From: Linyphia triangularis
Lineage: Eukaryota > Arthropoda > Arachnida > Araneae > Linyphiidae
Direction: 5' to 3'
DNA length: 64,000 nt
Assembly (NCBI GenBank): GCA_963978545.1
Contig: OZ021732.1
Location: 48,494,059-48,558,058 of the forward strand
The position numbers and the translations under genes are program-made. The notes below the pieces were generated by a model. That model did no database searches and had not been told where the DNA came from. It worked only from the letters and a program-made list of their open reading frames with translations. Shown one piece after another: positions 54,251-64,000 of the stretch (position 1 is the first letter of the stretch; the number at the start of each line of letters is the position of its first letter).

Positions 54251-55916
54251 CCGACAACAACAATTTCACTTTTCGTAACTTTCGAGTAAATACTTAAATA
54301 AATAATTTTATAGTGTTTTAAAATAATTTAAATAAATCATTTTAAAGACATCGGTATTGCTCCTAATATTCAAGTCAATGATATTTAATGAATCAATTCA
54401 TACAAAATAATTTCGGCTTAACAGTAGAACTAATGAAAAATGCCATTAACTTAGAATGTGCAATATTTATAAATTTGCAATCAAAGTCAAAGGTATTGTT
54501 ATATTGACCAGTTCAACAGTTTTTATTTAAATTCATGAAAAAATGAATAATGATTTGAGGATGAATAATTACTTGACAAATGCATTGCATATGCATCTCA
54601 AATTTGAGATGTCTACTTACATTGAAACCAACCTGCAAAACATCCGATGGGGCTCGATTCGACGACGTTTCACATGTGAATCGAATATATTGCCTCTGGT
54701 CAATGAGTTTTGACATAGCGATAGTTAAAAATAGGTGTTTTACCATGATTCTTGATATTTTTAAAAGAAGTTGAGCAAACTTGGAACTCGCTTCAAATTT
54801 TAATATTTTATTTAATTCAGAATTTATTTTGAGAATTAGATCCTACCTGAGTTAAGAATAAACATCGTTTCTTCAATTTTAAGAATGCGCAAACTCTATT
54901 TGACAATTTCAAATTGCTTGTATGATTTTGCTTTAAAAGGGTGTAGGTTCATGACTCAGATTCTTTACTAAATGCTCATGTATTTTTTTTCTGGTAACAG
55001 TAACTAGGTTTGCTTTATCTACATTTTACATATTATTTGGGAGAGAGGGAGATGGAGGGGGGGGGGGGGTGAAAATTCTGTAACTGTGACGTTTATCTTT
55101 TAACTTTAACACAGCATTATACGATGGCTTAGTTCTAGTGGAGCCACTTATTTAGAGAAGACATTTTTTTATTCTCTGTATAGAAATTCTTCCGTTGATG
55201 GCATCGGATTGTAAGTTACGTTAATAATTTAATAGGATATCAAATATTAATATGAGATAAATCACTTCTTCCGATCATATGGACGACATTTAAATACTCA
55301 AACATTTTTCGGGAAAAAAGTAAATATCCAAATAAAAAGAATTTGAAGAGAAAATCTTACTCTTACATTTTGAAAAACAAAGTGAGAAAATGAATGCAAT
55401 GGATATTTATTGTAGCCACTTTTTTCGCACCGTCATACTAGAGGACCAACGTGCAATCGCCGTCTACAAAAAAATGGCCATTCCTTTACAGAGAAGTCCA
55501 CCCCAGAGAAGAGCGATCAGGGATGTTTTAGAAAATTTGTATTCATGCTTTGGCAAAACAGGATGTCACGTGAAAGTCGCAACCTTATATGCCCTATCGG
55601 TTTCGAATTCAAGGTAGTCCGAAGAAGGGGTCATTTTGTCCTCAGGAAAACTATCATCTTTAAGAGAAGTGTCGATTTTTTGCAGTAATGATTGTGATTG
55701 ATTACATTTTTTCGAGTTTGTTGCAAGAGCTCCCTGCTCCCTTCCCAATAGTTAATGTCTAATGACAGAATAAATAAGTTTTAAACTTTTTTTTTTTTAA
55801 ATATTAAAAAAATCCCACAAGAAAACATTATTAACAAGCATACATGTAAGTGAGGCCAGTGTCCAAAAAAGTGAGGGGGCCCAGGCCCCCCTGGCCCCCT
55901 GCACCAGCCGCCACTG
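53516..55916. mobile_element. Non-autonomous hAT-type DNA transposon
   Basis: The ends are inverted repeats (CAGTGGCGGCTSGTG) flanked by a perfect 8-bp direct duplication TCAATTAC at 53508-53515 and 55917-55924, both hAT hallmarks. The interior is AT-rich with a 13-G run near 53,544, a 35-A run near 54,214 and a G-run near 55,050. Short open frames occur at 54,513-54,774 and 55,390-55,617, but I recognise no transposase in them. Confidence 0.85.
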
Positions 55917-56011
55917 TCAATTACAAATGTGTATATAATTCAACGAATGTAGAAAAACAAAGAATAAATTGCACTTCGCTTACGTATAGAATATAAGCGA
56001 AAAGTTTCGTT

Positions 56012-56085
56012 AGACACTGACGAGATTCGAACTCGTGATCTCTTGCTTAGTAGTCAGACGCTTTAACCAGCTGAGCCAAGGTGCC
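56012..56085 (-). pseudogene. Thr-derived tRNA-like with anticodon ACT, inverted
   Basis: Loop CTACTAA gives ACT (Ser AGU). T arm ACGAG TTCGAAT CTCGT and D stem are good, but the anticodon stem TCTGA with GCAAG and part of the acceptor fail to pair. Confidence 0.62.
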
Positions 56086-56204
56086 TTGGGAACATTGAAT
56101 TACCAATCAATTACTCTTGTTATTTAAGTTCAAACATATAGGTTAAAAAAGATTTATGAAATTAACTTTAGCATACATTTAGGATGTAAGCGAAAATATT
56201 CGTT

Positions 56205-56276
56205 CGACATTCAGGCACTGACGAGATTTGAACACGGGATCTCCTGTCTACCAGAAAGGTTTAAACACACTAAGCA
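56205..56276 (-). pseudogene. tRNA-Thr-like split by the BEL insertion, inverted
   Basis: Loop CTGGTAG (GGT) with anticodon stem CCTTT/ACAGG. The 5' end continues beyond the BEL element at 62,720, so the element inserted within the D-arm start (CTTAG) of this module. Confidence 0.7.
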
Positions 56277-56559
56277 TGTCGCATACTTATGCAGACAATT
56301 CGGGTTCTTTAACCGTGATTGATATAACTTCTTGGCGTTAAAAACAATTTCACAACATTTAATTTCTTCACGAAACTTTTACAAGATGACTATAATATTT
56401 GTTAACTATTAATAAGAACTACATTACTACATAAACATTTACACGATAGTTCTAAGATGTTCGTCAATCTTCTGCGAATGTCCAGAAGAAGCGGTTTTCT
56501 TCTTCTTCCAGTTCACATAGAAAATATCGATGACGTCATACGCGAGTGCCTACGCAACA
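56277..56559 (-). repeat. 3' LTR of the BEL/Pao element
   Basis: 283 bp, TGTTG...CGACA on the - strand. It matches the 5' LTR along its whole length and lacks both SINE insertions. Confidence 0.9.
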
Positions 56560-56571
56560 CTCCCACCTTTT
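56560..56571 (-). other. Polypurine tract of the BEL/Pao element
   Basis: AAAAGGTGGGAG lies directly before the 3' LTR and would prime plus-strand synthesis. Confidence 0.75.
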
Positions 56572-56780
56572 AAGTTTTGCATGTAGAAATAAAAACTCAA
56601 AATTTTTGCACAGTTAGTTCACAAGTTTAACCGTCTGGGAACACGGATTTCACGTCCTAGACGGATCTTCTTGGCATTCCGTTTTGGACTCGAAGCAGGT
56701 CCAAATGCTTCCAACAATTCAGGTTCCAAAATACGAGATCTCATCCCTTCTTGGATTTCGGCCTCTTTCACGTGTTCACT

Positions 56781-57337
56781 TTAAGATTGAATCTTTTCTC
56801 TCAAATTCTCTTCTGAGGGTCCTTGCACCTCAAGGGCATACAGGCGCTGAACTAGCCTTAAGAACTCTCCGTTTTTTATTTTCACTTTTGTAAGGCGAAC
56901 AGTTCCATCTTTGCCTGGGAATATTTCAAGTATTTTCCCTAAGGGCCAGTTTAGACGCTTTTGGTTTGGTACCTCAACTACGATAATTTTTCCCACCCTG
57001 AATTCACGGGCGTTTCTGATCTTCTTTGTTTGTTCTCTCAGTTGTCCTAAGTATTCGAATCTGAAACGACTTCTGATGTCTTCTTGAAGTTTGCATCTGT
57101 ATCGTTGACCTTTGTGAAGACTTTTTGGAGATAACTCTAAGTGCTCTATGTCTGGAATGGCAATTCTTCTATGCTCTCTGAGGAACATGGACGGTGTCAA
57201 AGGTTCTAGATCATCCTCTTGCGAAAGGTACGTCATTGGTCGAGAATGTATTATATCTCCACAGTCACAGATCACTGTATTTATCTCTTAGTATCCGAGA
57301 CAGGCCTTGCCTAAAACTCGTTTTAGAAGGTCTTTCC
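56781..57337 (-). pseudogene. BEL/Pao integrase C-terminus and DUF5641
   Basis: The open frame 57275-56781 gives ICDCGDIIHSRPMTYL and LTPSMFL (end of the integrase core), then DUF5641 (KIIVVEVPNQKRLNWPLGKI, PGKDGTVRL). Upstream the frame holds the WWERLI motif with the third catalytic residue, then a TAA near 57,285 just before EINTVICDCG. It is out of frame with the upstream integrase part. Confidence 0.85.
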
Positions 57338-58039
57338 CTAATGCAATGAGGCGTTCCCACCACCCACCCCACCAAGGAGCTGATGGGGTATGAATTTCCA
57401 GATTATCTCTTGCTTCTTTCCATCCTCATCCACTTGGCTCCAGTCAATACATCGGAGTTGTCGACTGGCGCGAACAAAATTGGTGCCATTGTTTGAGTAT
57501 ATTACTGATGGTCGCCCACAACGTGCAATAAAACGTCGTAGCGCTAGCAGAAAACTTTCAGTCGACAACGAAGACAGAAGTTCAAGGTAGATCCCTCGAT
57601 AGACAGCACATGGGAAAAGTGCTATCCATGCTTTGGAACCATCTTTTAGAAACAGTGGTCCAGCTAGATGTACCCCAGGCACCTCAAACACGTCGGCATC
57701 CCGTACTCGGTCCTCTGGTAAAGGAGGTAACTTAATATCCATTGATTTGGAGTTGAAACGTCTGCAGCGTACACAGCTGTTCAAAATCTTCCAAATAGAC
57801 TTTCTTCCTTTCAGTACCCAATACTTTTCTCGGAGACGGGTTAGCAAAATCTGGTTTCCACAGTGCATCAGGATTCTATGTTTATGCATGATCAAGTTCA
57901 CTACAGCTGGATGATCCCCTGTCAAAATAACTGGGTACTTGAAGTCTTCGGTATCTTGGCGATAAATGGTTCGGGTTTTAACTCGGAATAAACCATTTTT
58001 ATCCGTTACAACGTACAAAGAGCTCAATCTTAGATTCAT
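57338..58039 (-). pseudogene. BEL/Pao integrase, catalytic residues lost
   Basis: The 233-residue frame has the H2C2 zinc finger (H54, H59, C89, C92) and the rve core. Both catalytic aspartates have changed: PGVHLAGP has H124 where relatives have D, and YSNNGTNF has N183 for D. The frame then shifts near WWERL. The first methionine is internal to the polyprotein. Confidence 0.88.
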
Positions 58040-58153
58040 TGGACCACTAAATACCTCTCACTGGATTAAGAGCATTAACAGATTTTCTGCCTCCTTAATT
58101 TCTGGACACGAAAGACTCGGGGAAACACAAGTGCTAATCTTTCGACAATTGTT

Positions 58154-59263
58154 TCAGAATCGGCGAATACAGGCAAGCTTTCTCACATTCTTCAGATGAG
58201 AGGATCCATAATACCAACCGTTTGAATTTTCTAGGTGATTATATGCTGATAGGACAGTTTTTCTCTTCTCAGCATCGATCAAATCTTCATTTGCTACTTC
58301 CGTGCTTTGGGGCCAATTTTCTTCAGCGTCATACAGCCACAAAGGTCCCTCCCACCATTTAAAGTGCAAGAAATGGTCCGCTGAACATCCTCTGGAGGGA
58401 AGATCCTCTGGGTTTAGTTTAATAGGAATATGTCTCCATTGTTCAACATTTATAAGGGTGTGCATCTCACGGACTCTATTACACACAAATGTTCCCCACG
58501 GAGAATCTCTTTTTATCCAGCTGAGTGCGGTCATAGAATCAGTCCAATAAAATATCTTAAAATTTTCTATCTGTAGATCTCCAACAACACTAGCCCCTAG
58601 TCTAGAACCAATGTAACACGCTAGGAGTTCAAGACGTGGTATAGTTATGTTCATCAATGGTGAGACTCTAGAACGGGTTTGCACAAATCTAACAGTAACC
58701 TCATGACGCCCTTCTACTCGCAGAAAAATACAAGTAGCGTATGCTTTCGCACTTGCATCACAGAACACATGAAGACTGACAGCTTCTTCTTCCACTTGAC
58801 CAAGGTTTATCCATCGAGACATTTTGACTTCCGACAGATACTGCATCTTCTTTAGCCAATTTAAAAATCTTCTTGCCAGATCTTCGGGAAGTACATCATC
58901 CCACTTCAGACGTAGATTCCAGGATTCTTGAAGGATAAACTTCGGAATGATGGTCACTGGAGAAGAAATACCCAATGGGTCAAATATACTCTGGGCCAAA
59001 GAAAGTAAGAGTCTCTTGGTAAGAATCAGCTTCTCCTCCTCCTTCAGGCAGTTAATATTGCAAGATAGAGTATCTTCTTCTATGTTCCAATTTAGACCTA
59101 GTAAAGGTACGATTTTATTTTCAGATCGTTCGATGAGTTTCAGGGGAGCATTTGATTGCCAACCTCGCAGGTTAAATTTCCCTGAGGACATCAATGTTTG
59201 CGATTCGAGAATAAATATGTTGGCTTGCTCTACGTTCTTCAAACTACAGACGCAATTATCCAC
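58154..59263 (-). pseudogene. BEL/Pao RT C-terminal part and RNase H
   Basis: The 369-residue frame starts at the RT active-site box; the preceding codons restore FYVDN only across a 1-base frameshift near 59,270. It continues through the Pao peptidase/RT connection (LGLNWN, FDPLGISSPV) into RNase H with D169 (FCDAS), E212 (RLELLA) and D242 (YWTDS), then PEDLPSRG. Stops follow between 58,153 and 58,040. Confidence 0.88.
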
Positions 59264-60365
59264 GTAGAATGAGTCTCAAAATATGTACAGTATTCGAGAG
59301 ACATTTTGGAGATTTTTCTAAATGGTAGTTCAATGTTGCTGCCAAAAGAAACGGACTGCAGTTGATACCGAACACCACTCTTCGATGTCTGTAGATCTTC
59401 ACTTCATTGTCCTGATTCTTCCACATAAATCTCAAATAGTCTCTATCCTTTTCTCTTATTGCAATCTGAAGAAATGCCTTCTCAATATCAGATGTTACTC
59501 CAACAGGAAATTTCCGGAAACGGTTCAGTAAAGAAGGAACAAGTCCAATTAAATTAGGACCTGTCTCTAAACATGCATTCAGTGATGGTGGACCTTTCAA
59601 GTGTGCTGAAGCATCAAACACCAGCCTCACTTTAATAGTGGTGCTACTCTCCTTCAACACCGGTCTGTGAGGAAGAAAATATACATTTAATCCTTTCTTA
59701 TCCTCAACTTCTTCGATTATGCCTTCTTCAATCCATTTATTAAAGATCTCTGTATATACTTCAACTTTATCTGCCTCCACCAGTTTCTTATGAACAGAAT
59801 TGGGACGTTTCTCAGCCACATGTCTGTTGTTAGGAAGATGGGATGATTCTAAAACATAAGACAAAGCTATCTCGTACCTGCCTTCTTCATTGATTTTTAG
59901 AGTACTTCGAAAATACTCCAGTGTATCTTGATGAATTTCAGTCTTCTTTTTGGATTCAACAGGGTCAGAAATTCCGATGGCTTCCAACTTCCACAAATCA
60001 CTAATGGCACATTCATTCACCAGTAAGCTTGTCACTGTCATGGCACTACTTCCAGAATCTGTACTGCCTGGTGATCTCCCTAACAGCGTCCAGCCTAACA
60101 ACGTTTCTATAGCCGTTAGTCCACAAGTGAAGTGTAAAATATTTCCAGTCATGAGTTTGCCTGCTATGTCAGCTCCAATAAGCAAATGGATCTTGGGAGA
60201 AGCACAAAGTGAAGAATTTTCTTGATCGGACAGGCGAATTCCATTATCTTCAAGCTCTTTTGTCTGGAAACATGTTTCTATATGTCGAATTTCTGAACAA
60301 ATCTTCTCTTGGTCTAGTGCGTTGAAAGTACAATGATAACTTTTGGTAATGTCACTCACAAAAAT
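59256..60365 (-). pseudogene. BEL/Pao reverse transcriptase, N-terminal part
   Basis: The 367-residue frame includes the linker (GADIAGKL, TLLGWTLLG) and RT motifs KVRLVFDASA, VTSDIEKAFLQI (D291) and VVFGINCSPFLL. It is continuous with the protease frame except for a TAG at 60,366-60,368 (LEY-stop-IF), and ends by frameshift before the YVDN box. Confidence 0.9.
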
Positions 60366-60689
60366 CTAGTATTCCAAATGATTCTGTTTATGTTCAACGC
60401 CTCCAAACAAAGTAGGCATTAGTGTTGTTTCTTTCATAACACGATACTTCATTTTCGTAGCAGCCTCCTTCGGGATGTACGACTTCTGGCTTCCCGTGTC
60501 TACAAGGGCTCTTACTGCAAAATCTTCTTTTTCTCCTCGAAGTAGAACAACCAAAGTTTGAAGAAAAACGCTTGAGGAACAAAAAGGGTTTGGCAAAGTG
60601 TTGAAGTGTTCGACATTCTTCGCATCAGTTGTTTCTTCAGACTCGATAGTCCTCATATTCGAGCACATGATAACGTGGTGTCGGTTTTT
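60366..60689 (-). pseudogene. BEL/Pao protease region
   Basis: The open frame 60668-60366 carries the aspartic protease motif ALVDTGSQKSYI. Upstream sequence matches the expected HHVIMC-type link from gag but sits in another frame, so an indel lies near 60,690. Confidence 0.85.
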
Positions 60690-61909
60690 GCAGTTCTCAC
60701 TCTAATTCGGACTTTGCAGAGCTTGGAAACGTGACCCATTCCTAAGCATTTAAAACATAATCCACGTTTCTTCAGGTGTGTCTTTTTTTCATTAAAATTC
60801 ATATTTCGAGCAGAGTAGCAATTCTTTGTTTCGTGGTTCTCTTTATCACAGAAGGCACACTTCATTTTAGCAGCTGAGTTTCGATTTCCCGAAAAAAGTC
60901 CTGAAGCCGTTGGAATGTCTCTTTTTACCTTATAATGCTTTGCATTTTCTTTCAAAGAGAAGCCCTGCATAGAAAGAGCTATTCGGTCTTCATTTTCAAC
61001 TTCGTTCTTCAAAAAATTCATTAAACTTTCTTGCCGAGATCCTTCTTGTGAACTTTCCCTGTCAACCATCAGACTTCTATCATTTCTTTGCCTAGCTCTC
61101 AAGATTTCCTCACTTAAACATGATTCGACGAGAGGAAACAGCATGGCAGCGTACTTTGCTGTAGTAACACCAAGAGTCTATAATGACCTAAGTTGAGTTT
61201 CAATACGGTCATAAATAGTTGATAACTTCACTTCTTTCTCCTTAGTGTTGAACGCTAACGTGAGCTTCAACAACTCTAGAACATAATACTCAACCAAGAT
61301 GTCATCCCTACCAAACCGAGATTTTAAACAGTCAATAGCCTTGGCATAGTTACCGGAGGATGGAGGAAAGCTTTCAACTAATTCCCGGGCTCTAGACTCC
61401 GGAATAGTTGCTTGTACTAAGTATTGGAACTTACCGGCTTCATCAATGTCGGAGTCTTCGTAAATTTTCTTAAATTGACCCCAAAACGGTAGCCATTCTT
61501 TTATTTCACCACCAAATTTCTTCAACTCTAATTTAGGGAGTTTAAACTTCTGTTTCGTAACACTAACTGACGATTGAGAGTCACTATCCATATCAGAATC
61601 AACTTTACGATTTATAAGTAAACACATCTTTTTAAATTTGTGAGTGTATTCATCTGCTAAAGAAGTTTCTTTTAGAATGTCATCTTCTTTAACGTTTTCA
61701 GAATTCAACAAAAAATTCAAAATTTCATCGTTAAGCGGCAAAAGTTCATAATTTTTCTCATTAAGAAGCTGAAAAGTCATCAAGCAGTCTAAATCTTCAG
61801 AAATGTTCACGACTTTATGTTTAGCAGCCTCATCCAATTCGTTAAATAAACGAGTAAATGCAGCTGTTATCGTTTTTTGTTTCAACTTTAAAAGTTCCAT
61901 AACTTTCAA
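60653..61909 (-). pseudogene. BEL/Pao gag, one in-frame stop
   Basis: It starts at ATG 61909, about 110 bases after the PBS. Residues 120-243 match DUF1759 (LPKLELKKFGGEIKEWLPFW, SFPPSSGNYAKAIDCLKSRF). A TAG at 61178-61180 interrupts it in the motif RSL-stop-TLGVTTAKY, where relatives have Glu; the frame is unchanged on the other side. The C-terminal part has two CX2CX4HX4C zinc knuckles (CAFCDKENHETKNC and CFKCLGMGHVSKLC). Confidence 0.9.
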
Positions 61910-62020
61910 AAATAAGAAAACGCAACTTCAAAATTATCAATAAAATTCGAATAGTTAACAATCTATCATTAAAAAGTAACTTGCCTTTTCAAAATCGTTC
62001 TTCCAAGTTTTCAAATCAGG

Positions 62021-62038
62021 TTCCTGTCACGGATGCCA
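62021..62038 (-). other. Primer binding site of the BEL/Pao element
   Basis: TGGCATCCGTGACAGGAA directly follows the 5' LTR. It matches the 3' end of an insect tRNA-Arg(TCG) (TGGCGACCGTGACAGGA-type) except for two bases, so an Arg primer is likely. Confidence 0.65.
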
Positions 62039-62172
62039 TGTCGTATACTAATGCAGACAATTCAGATCCTTTAACCGTGATTGAAATAACTTCTTGGCAT
62101 CGAAAACGATTTCACAACATTTAATTTCTTCACGAAACTTTTACAAGATGACTATAATATTTGTTAACTATT

Positions 62173-62231
62173 TGTTTTGTTTTGTTTTGTTTTGAAACCA
62201 CCGACTGTCTATTTCTGCCACTTATAAAGTG
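62173..62231 (-). mobile_element. 5'-truncated SINE copy
   Basis: 59 bp matching only the 3' end of the SINE at 62288-62608, including (CAAAA)n. CTATT flanks it on both sides, and the other LTR shows the empty site. Confidence 0.8.
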
Positions 62232-62287
62232 CTATTAATAAGAACTACATTACTACATAAACATTAACACGATAGTTCTAAGATGTT

Positions 62288-62608
62288 TTGTTTTGTTTTG
62301 TTTTGTTTTGTTTTGTTTTGTTTTGTTTTGAAACCACCGACTGTCTATTTCTGCCACTTATAAAGTGCTTAACACAGCCAAATACGTCTCGTAATTTTGA
62401 GCATCTAGAAGAATACGAGATCGAAATCTTCTAGTGTAAATCCCTCTCTCCGACCCCACCACACCAACGAGAGGACATTGAGGCCACGACAGATTTAATA
62501 TGCACCAGCCCCCATTAGGTACTCACCGATATTTGGCGAACCGAGGACGAAACCCGCAACCCTCCGGTTACGAGCTCGATGCTCTACTGCCTAGGCTATC
62601 GGGAGCCC
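62288..62608 (-). mobile_element. tRNA-derived SINE
   Basis: On the - strand it begins GGGCTCCCGATAGCCTAGGC (tRNA-like head, A box TAGCCTAGGCAG), has a loop CTCGTAA and a B box GCGGGTTCGTCC, then a tRNA-unrelated body, and ends in about eight CAAAA repeats. A 13-bp target duplication GTTCTAAGATGTT flanks it (62275-62287 and 62609-62621). Confidence 0.88.
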
Positions 62609-62904
62609 GTTCTAAGATGTTCGTCAATCTTCGGCGAATGTCCAGAAGGAGCAGTTTTCTTCTTCTTCCAGTTCACATAGAAAATATTGATGACGTCACA
62701 AGCGAGTGCTCAATCAACAAAGCAACTATGCTTTGAAAAATTCTAATTTCCAATCAATTGGAGCTGTGGTTATACATACAAAGTATTTATAACCAGCGGG
62801 GAGTTGTAAGTAAGTATATACACAGAGAATATTGGTAAAAGGAGATTTATTAAATTAAATTTTACTAGGCACACATTCAGAATGTTTGCGAAAACTTTCG
62901 TTTT

Positions 62905-62968
62905 ACATTCAGGCATTGACCAAATTTTAACTCGTGATCTCCGGTTTACAAGACTGGCGCTTTAAGTT
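62905..62968 (-). pseudogene. tRNA-Thr(TGT)-like, inverted; last module seen
   Basis: - strand loop CTTGTAA with stem CCAGT/ACCGG and T arm ACGAG TTAAAAT; the 5' part is lost. No further module follows to the window end. Confidence 0.6.
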
Positions 62969-62970
62969 AT

Positions 62971-64000
62971 ACACGTATATCCTGCGCAGAGATTTTTTTT
63001 TTAAATAATTAACATGCTAAAATATTGAATGTATTTTTATATCCATCTTCATTTATAACATTGGAAAATAGAGAGAAGAAAAAATATTTTTAAATCAATA
63101 ATTTTTGGTAATTTGTATGTGAAAAACAGTAAAATTAGACAGTTTCCCCCAAGCAATTATAAAAAAAAATTTTACACATATTTTGATTTTGTAAAAAGCA
63201 TATTGTTTGGGAACAAGTATTTAAGGGTGGGAATAGAGCACAGTTGGAGAAATCTTGCCATATTTTCTAATTATATGAAGCTTTAAATATTAAATTATTG
63301 AAAAACTTCTTTGCAAAAATTAAATTTAGCTTAAAAATATTATCCCTAAACTACTCTTTGATACTACCTACAAAAATGTTTGAGCTTAAAAGCATAGTTT
63401 TTGAGATACAGTGTTTTGCGGAAATGAAAAACATGAAAAAACACATTTAGAGAAAAAGCCGAAAACAGAATTGAAATACAAATATTATTATGAAAATACA
63501 ATTTTTACCTTAAAATGCACCTGAACTATATGAAACACCTTCCTTACTTTCTGAAAAAGCAATCTTTTTTTTTCTTTCCCCCCCCCCCCTTAACTTTTTG
63601 CTATGCTTTTTGGTAACAGGAGTAGAGTGTCGCTTCGATTCTTGGATACGCACACTACCCATAAAATGGTATCTTTTCAGTGTGAATTCCCCAACGTTTT
63701 CAATTTTTAATTCGCGAAACATATTTCAAGAACCAAAAACCTTCATTAAATAGTATGACTGCATAATATGCTCCTAGTCGCATTGTTCTCAAACTCACAA
63801 ACACAGTTTTTCTTTACCCTTGGGAAATATTCCCGTTAAAACTTTCATTGGCATTTTGTGTCTTTCCCTGCAGGCATTTTATTAGCAGGTCTCTAGAGAA
63901 CACTTCTCTAAATATTGGTTTCACTATGTTCAAAACACTTTGGGGCAGACCATTGTATTTTTCCGTAACTTTAGATCCATTTGCCTTTGATCGTAGATAG
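62971..64000. other. AT-rich DNA, nothing recognised
   Basis: I see no tRNA-like module, transposon terminus or convincing coding region. A short - strand frame at 63,510-63,722 overlaps a poly-C/poly-T stretch and has no recognisable domain. Confidence 0.6.

Larger units (their letters stand above)
56277..62719 (-). mobile_element. BEL/Pao LTR retrotransposon, full-length but dead
   Basis: In - strand order it has a 5' LTR (62719-62039), PBS, gag, protease, RT, RNase H, integrase, DUF5641, PPT and 3' LTR (56559-56277). A 5-bp target duplication AAGCA flanks it at 56272-56276 and 62720-62724. At least seven lesions interrupt the polyprotein (in-frame stops near 61,178, 60,366 and 57,285; stops in 58,040-58,153; frameshifts near 60,690, 59,270 and 57,380). 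By eye the LTRs differ at about 21 of 283 positions, so the insertion is not recent. Confidence 0.93.
62039..62719 (-). repeat. 5' LTR of the BEL/Pao element, with two insertions
   Basis: It pairs with the 283-bp LTR at 56277-56559 but is enlarged to 681 bp by SINE-derived insertions at 62173-62231 and 62288-62608 plus their target duplications. Confidence 0.9.

Noticed and set aside
54513..54774. Overlapping + and - strand frames in the hAT element
   Set aside because: Neither shows a transposase, BED finger or dimerisation motif.
55390..55617. 75-residue + strand frame in the hAT element
   Set aside because: No recognisable domain and no repeat of the frame nearby. Probably chance.
57390..60225. 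Several + strand frames opposite the BEL/Pao polyprotein
   Set aside because: They are shadows of the - strand pol gene, which has clear domains.
62500..62736. 78-residue + strand frame
   Set aside because: It lies antisense to the SINE head and LTR.
63510..63722. 70-residue - strand frame near the right end
   Set aside because: Low-complexity lysine-rich stretch over a poly-C/poly-T tract; no domain or start context.

Overview
The window is eukaryotic, AT-rich nuclear DNA, most likely from an arthropod. BEL/Pao retrotransposons, a Helitron, a hAT-type element and a tRNA-derived SINE support this; a spider or other arachnid is plausible but not proven. No ordinary host protein-coding gene is supported. 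Almost everything is a tRNA-Thr-derived tandem array or a mobile element inserted into it.

Positions 1 to about 44,229 are a tRNA satellite, cut by the left window edge. Its repeat unit is about 850 bp and contains five tRNA-Thr-like modules of about 170 bp, all on the + strand. In order they are psiA (decayed AGT), an intact tRNA-Thr(AGT), psiB (AGT loop, 5' part lost), an intact tRNA-Thr(TGT), and a weakened tRNA-Thr(CGT). I count 50 AGT-type, 56 TGT-type and 47 CGT-type copies. AGT and TGT genes have pairing stems, A and B boxes, a TATA-like hexamer at -30 and a T6-T8 run just downstream. The other modules mostly lack these. Some units are shortened to 693 bp or carry an extra 347-bp piece, and blocks of several kb are duplicated. 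Several copies carry changed anticodons: ATT, TTT, GGT, and further out TAT, CAT, TGC and ACT.

From 44,230 to about 45,747 lies a 5'-truncated BEL/Pao fragment (integrase, DUF5641, 3' end). It sits where the homogeneous array stops. From about 45,748 to 50,188 the same modules continue as diverged, irregular copies. At about 50,188 orientation flips, and decayed copies continue on the - strand to about 62,970. That inverted segment is interrupted by a non-autonomous Helitron (51,135-53,179, filled with ~147-bp tandem repeats), a hAT-type element (53,516-55,916, 8-bp target duplication) and a complete but dead BEL/Pao element (56,277-62,719, - strand). The BEL element has LTRs, PBS, PPT and a 5-bp target duplication, and its 5' LTR holds two SINE-derived insertions. 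From 62,971 to 64,000 the DNA is AT-rich and I recognise nothing.

The many short - strand open frames in the array are antisense readings of tRNA genes, not proteins. The main point of interest is a satellite organised like centromeric higher-order repeats but built from tRNA genes that look transcribable, with new anticodons arising and spreading inside it.
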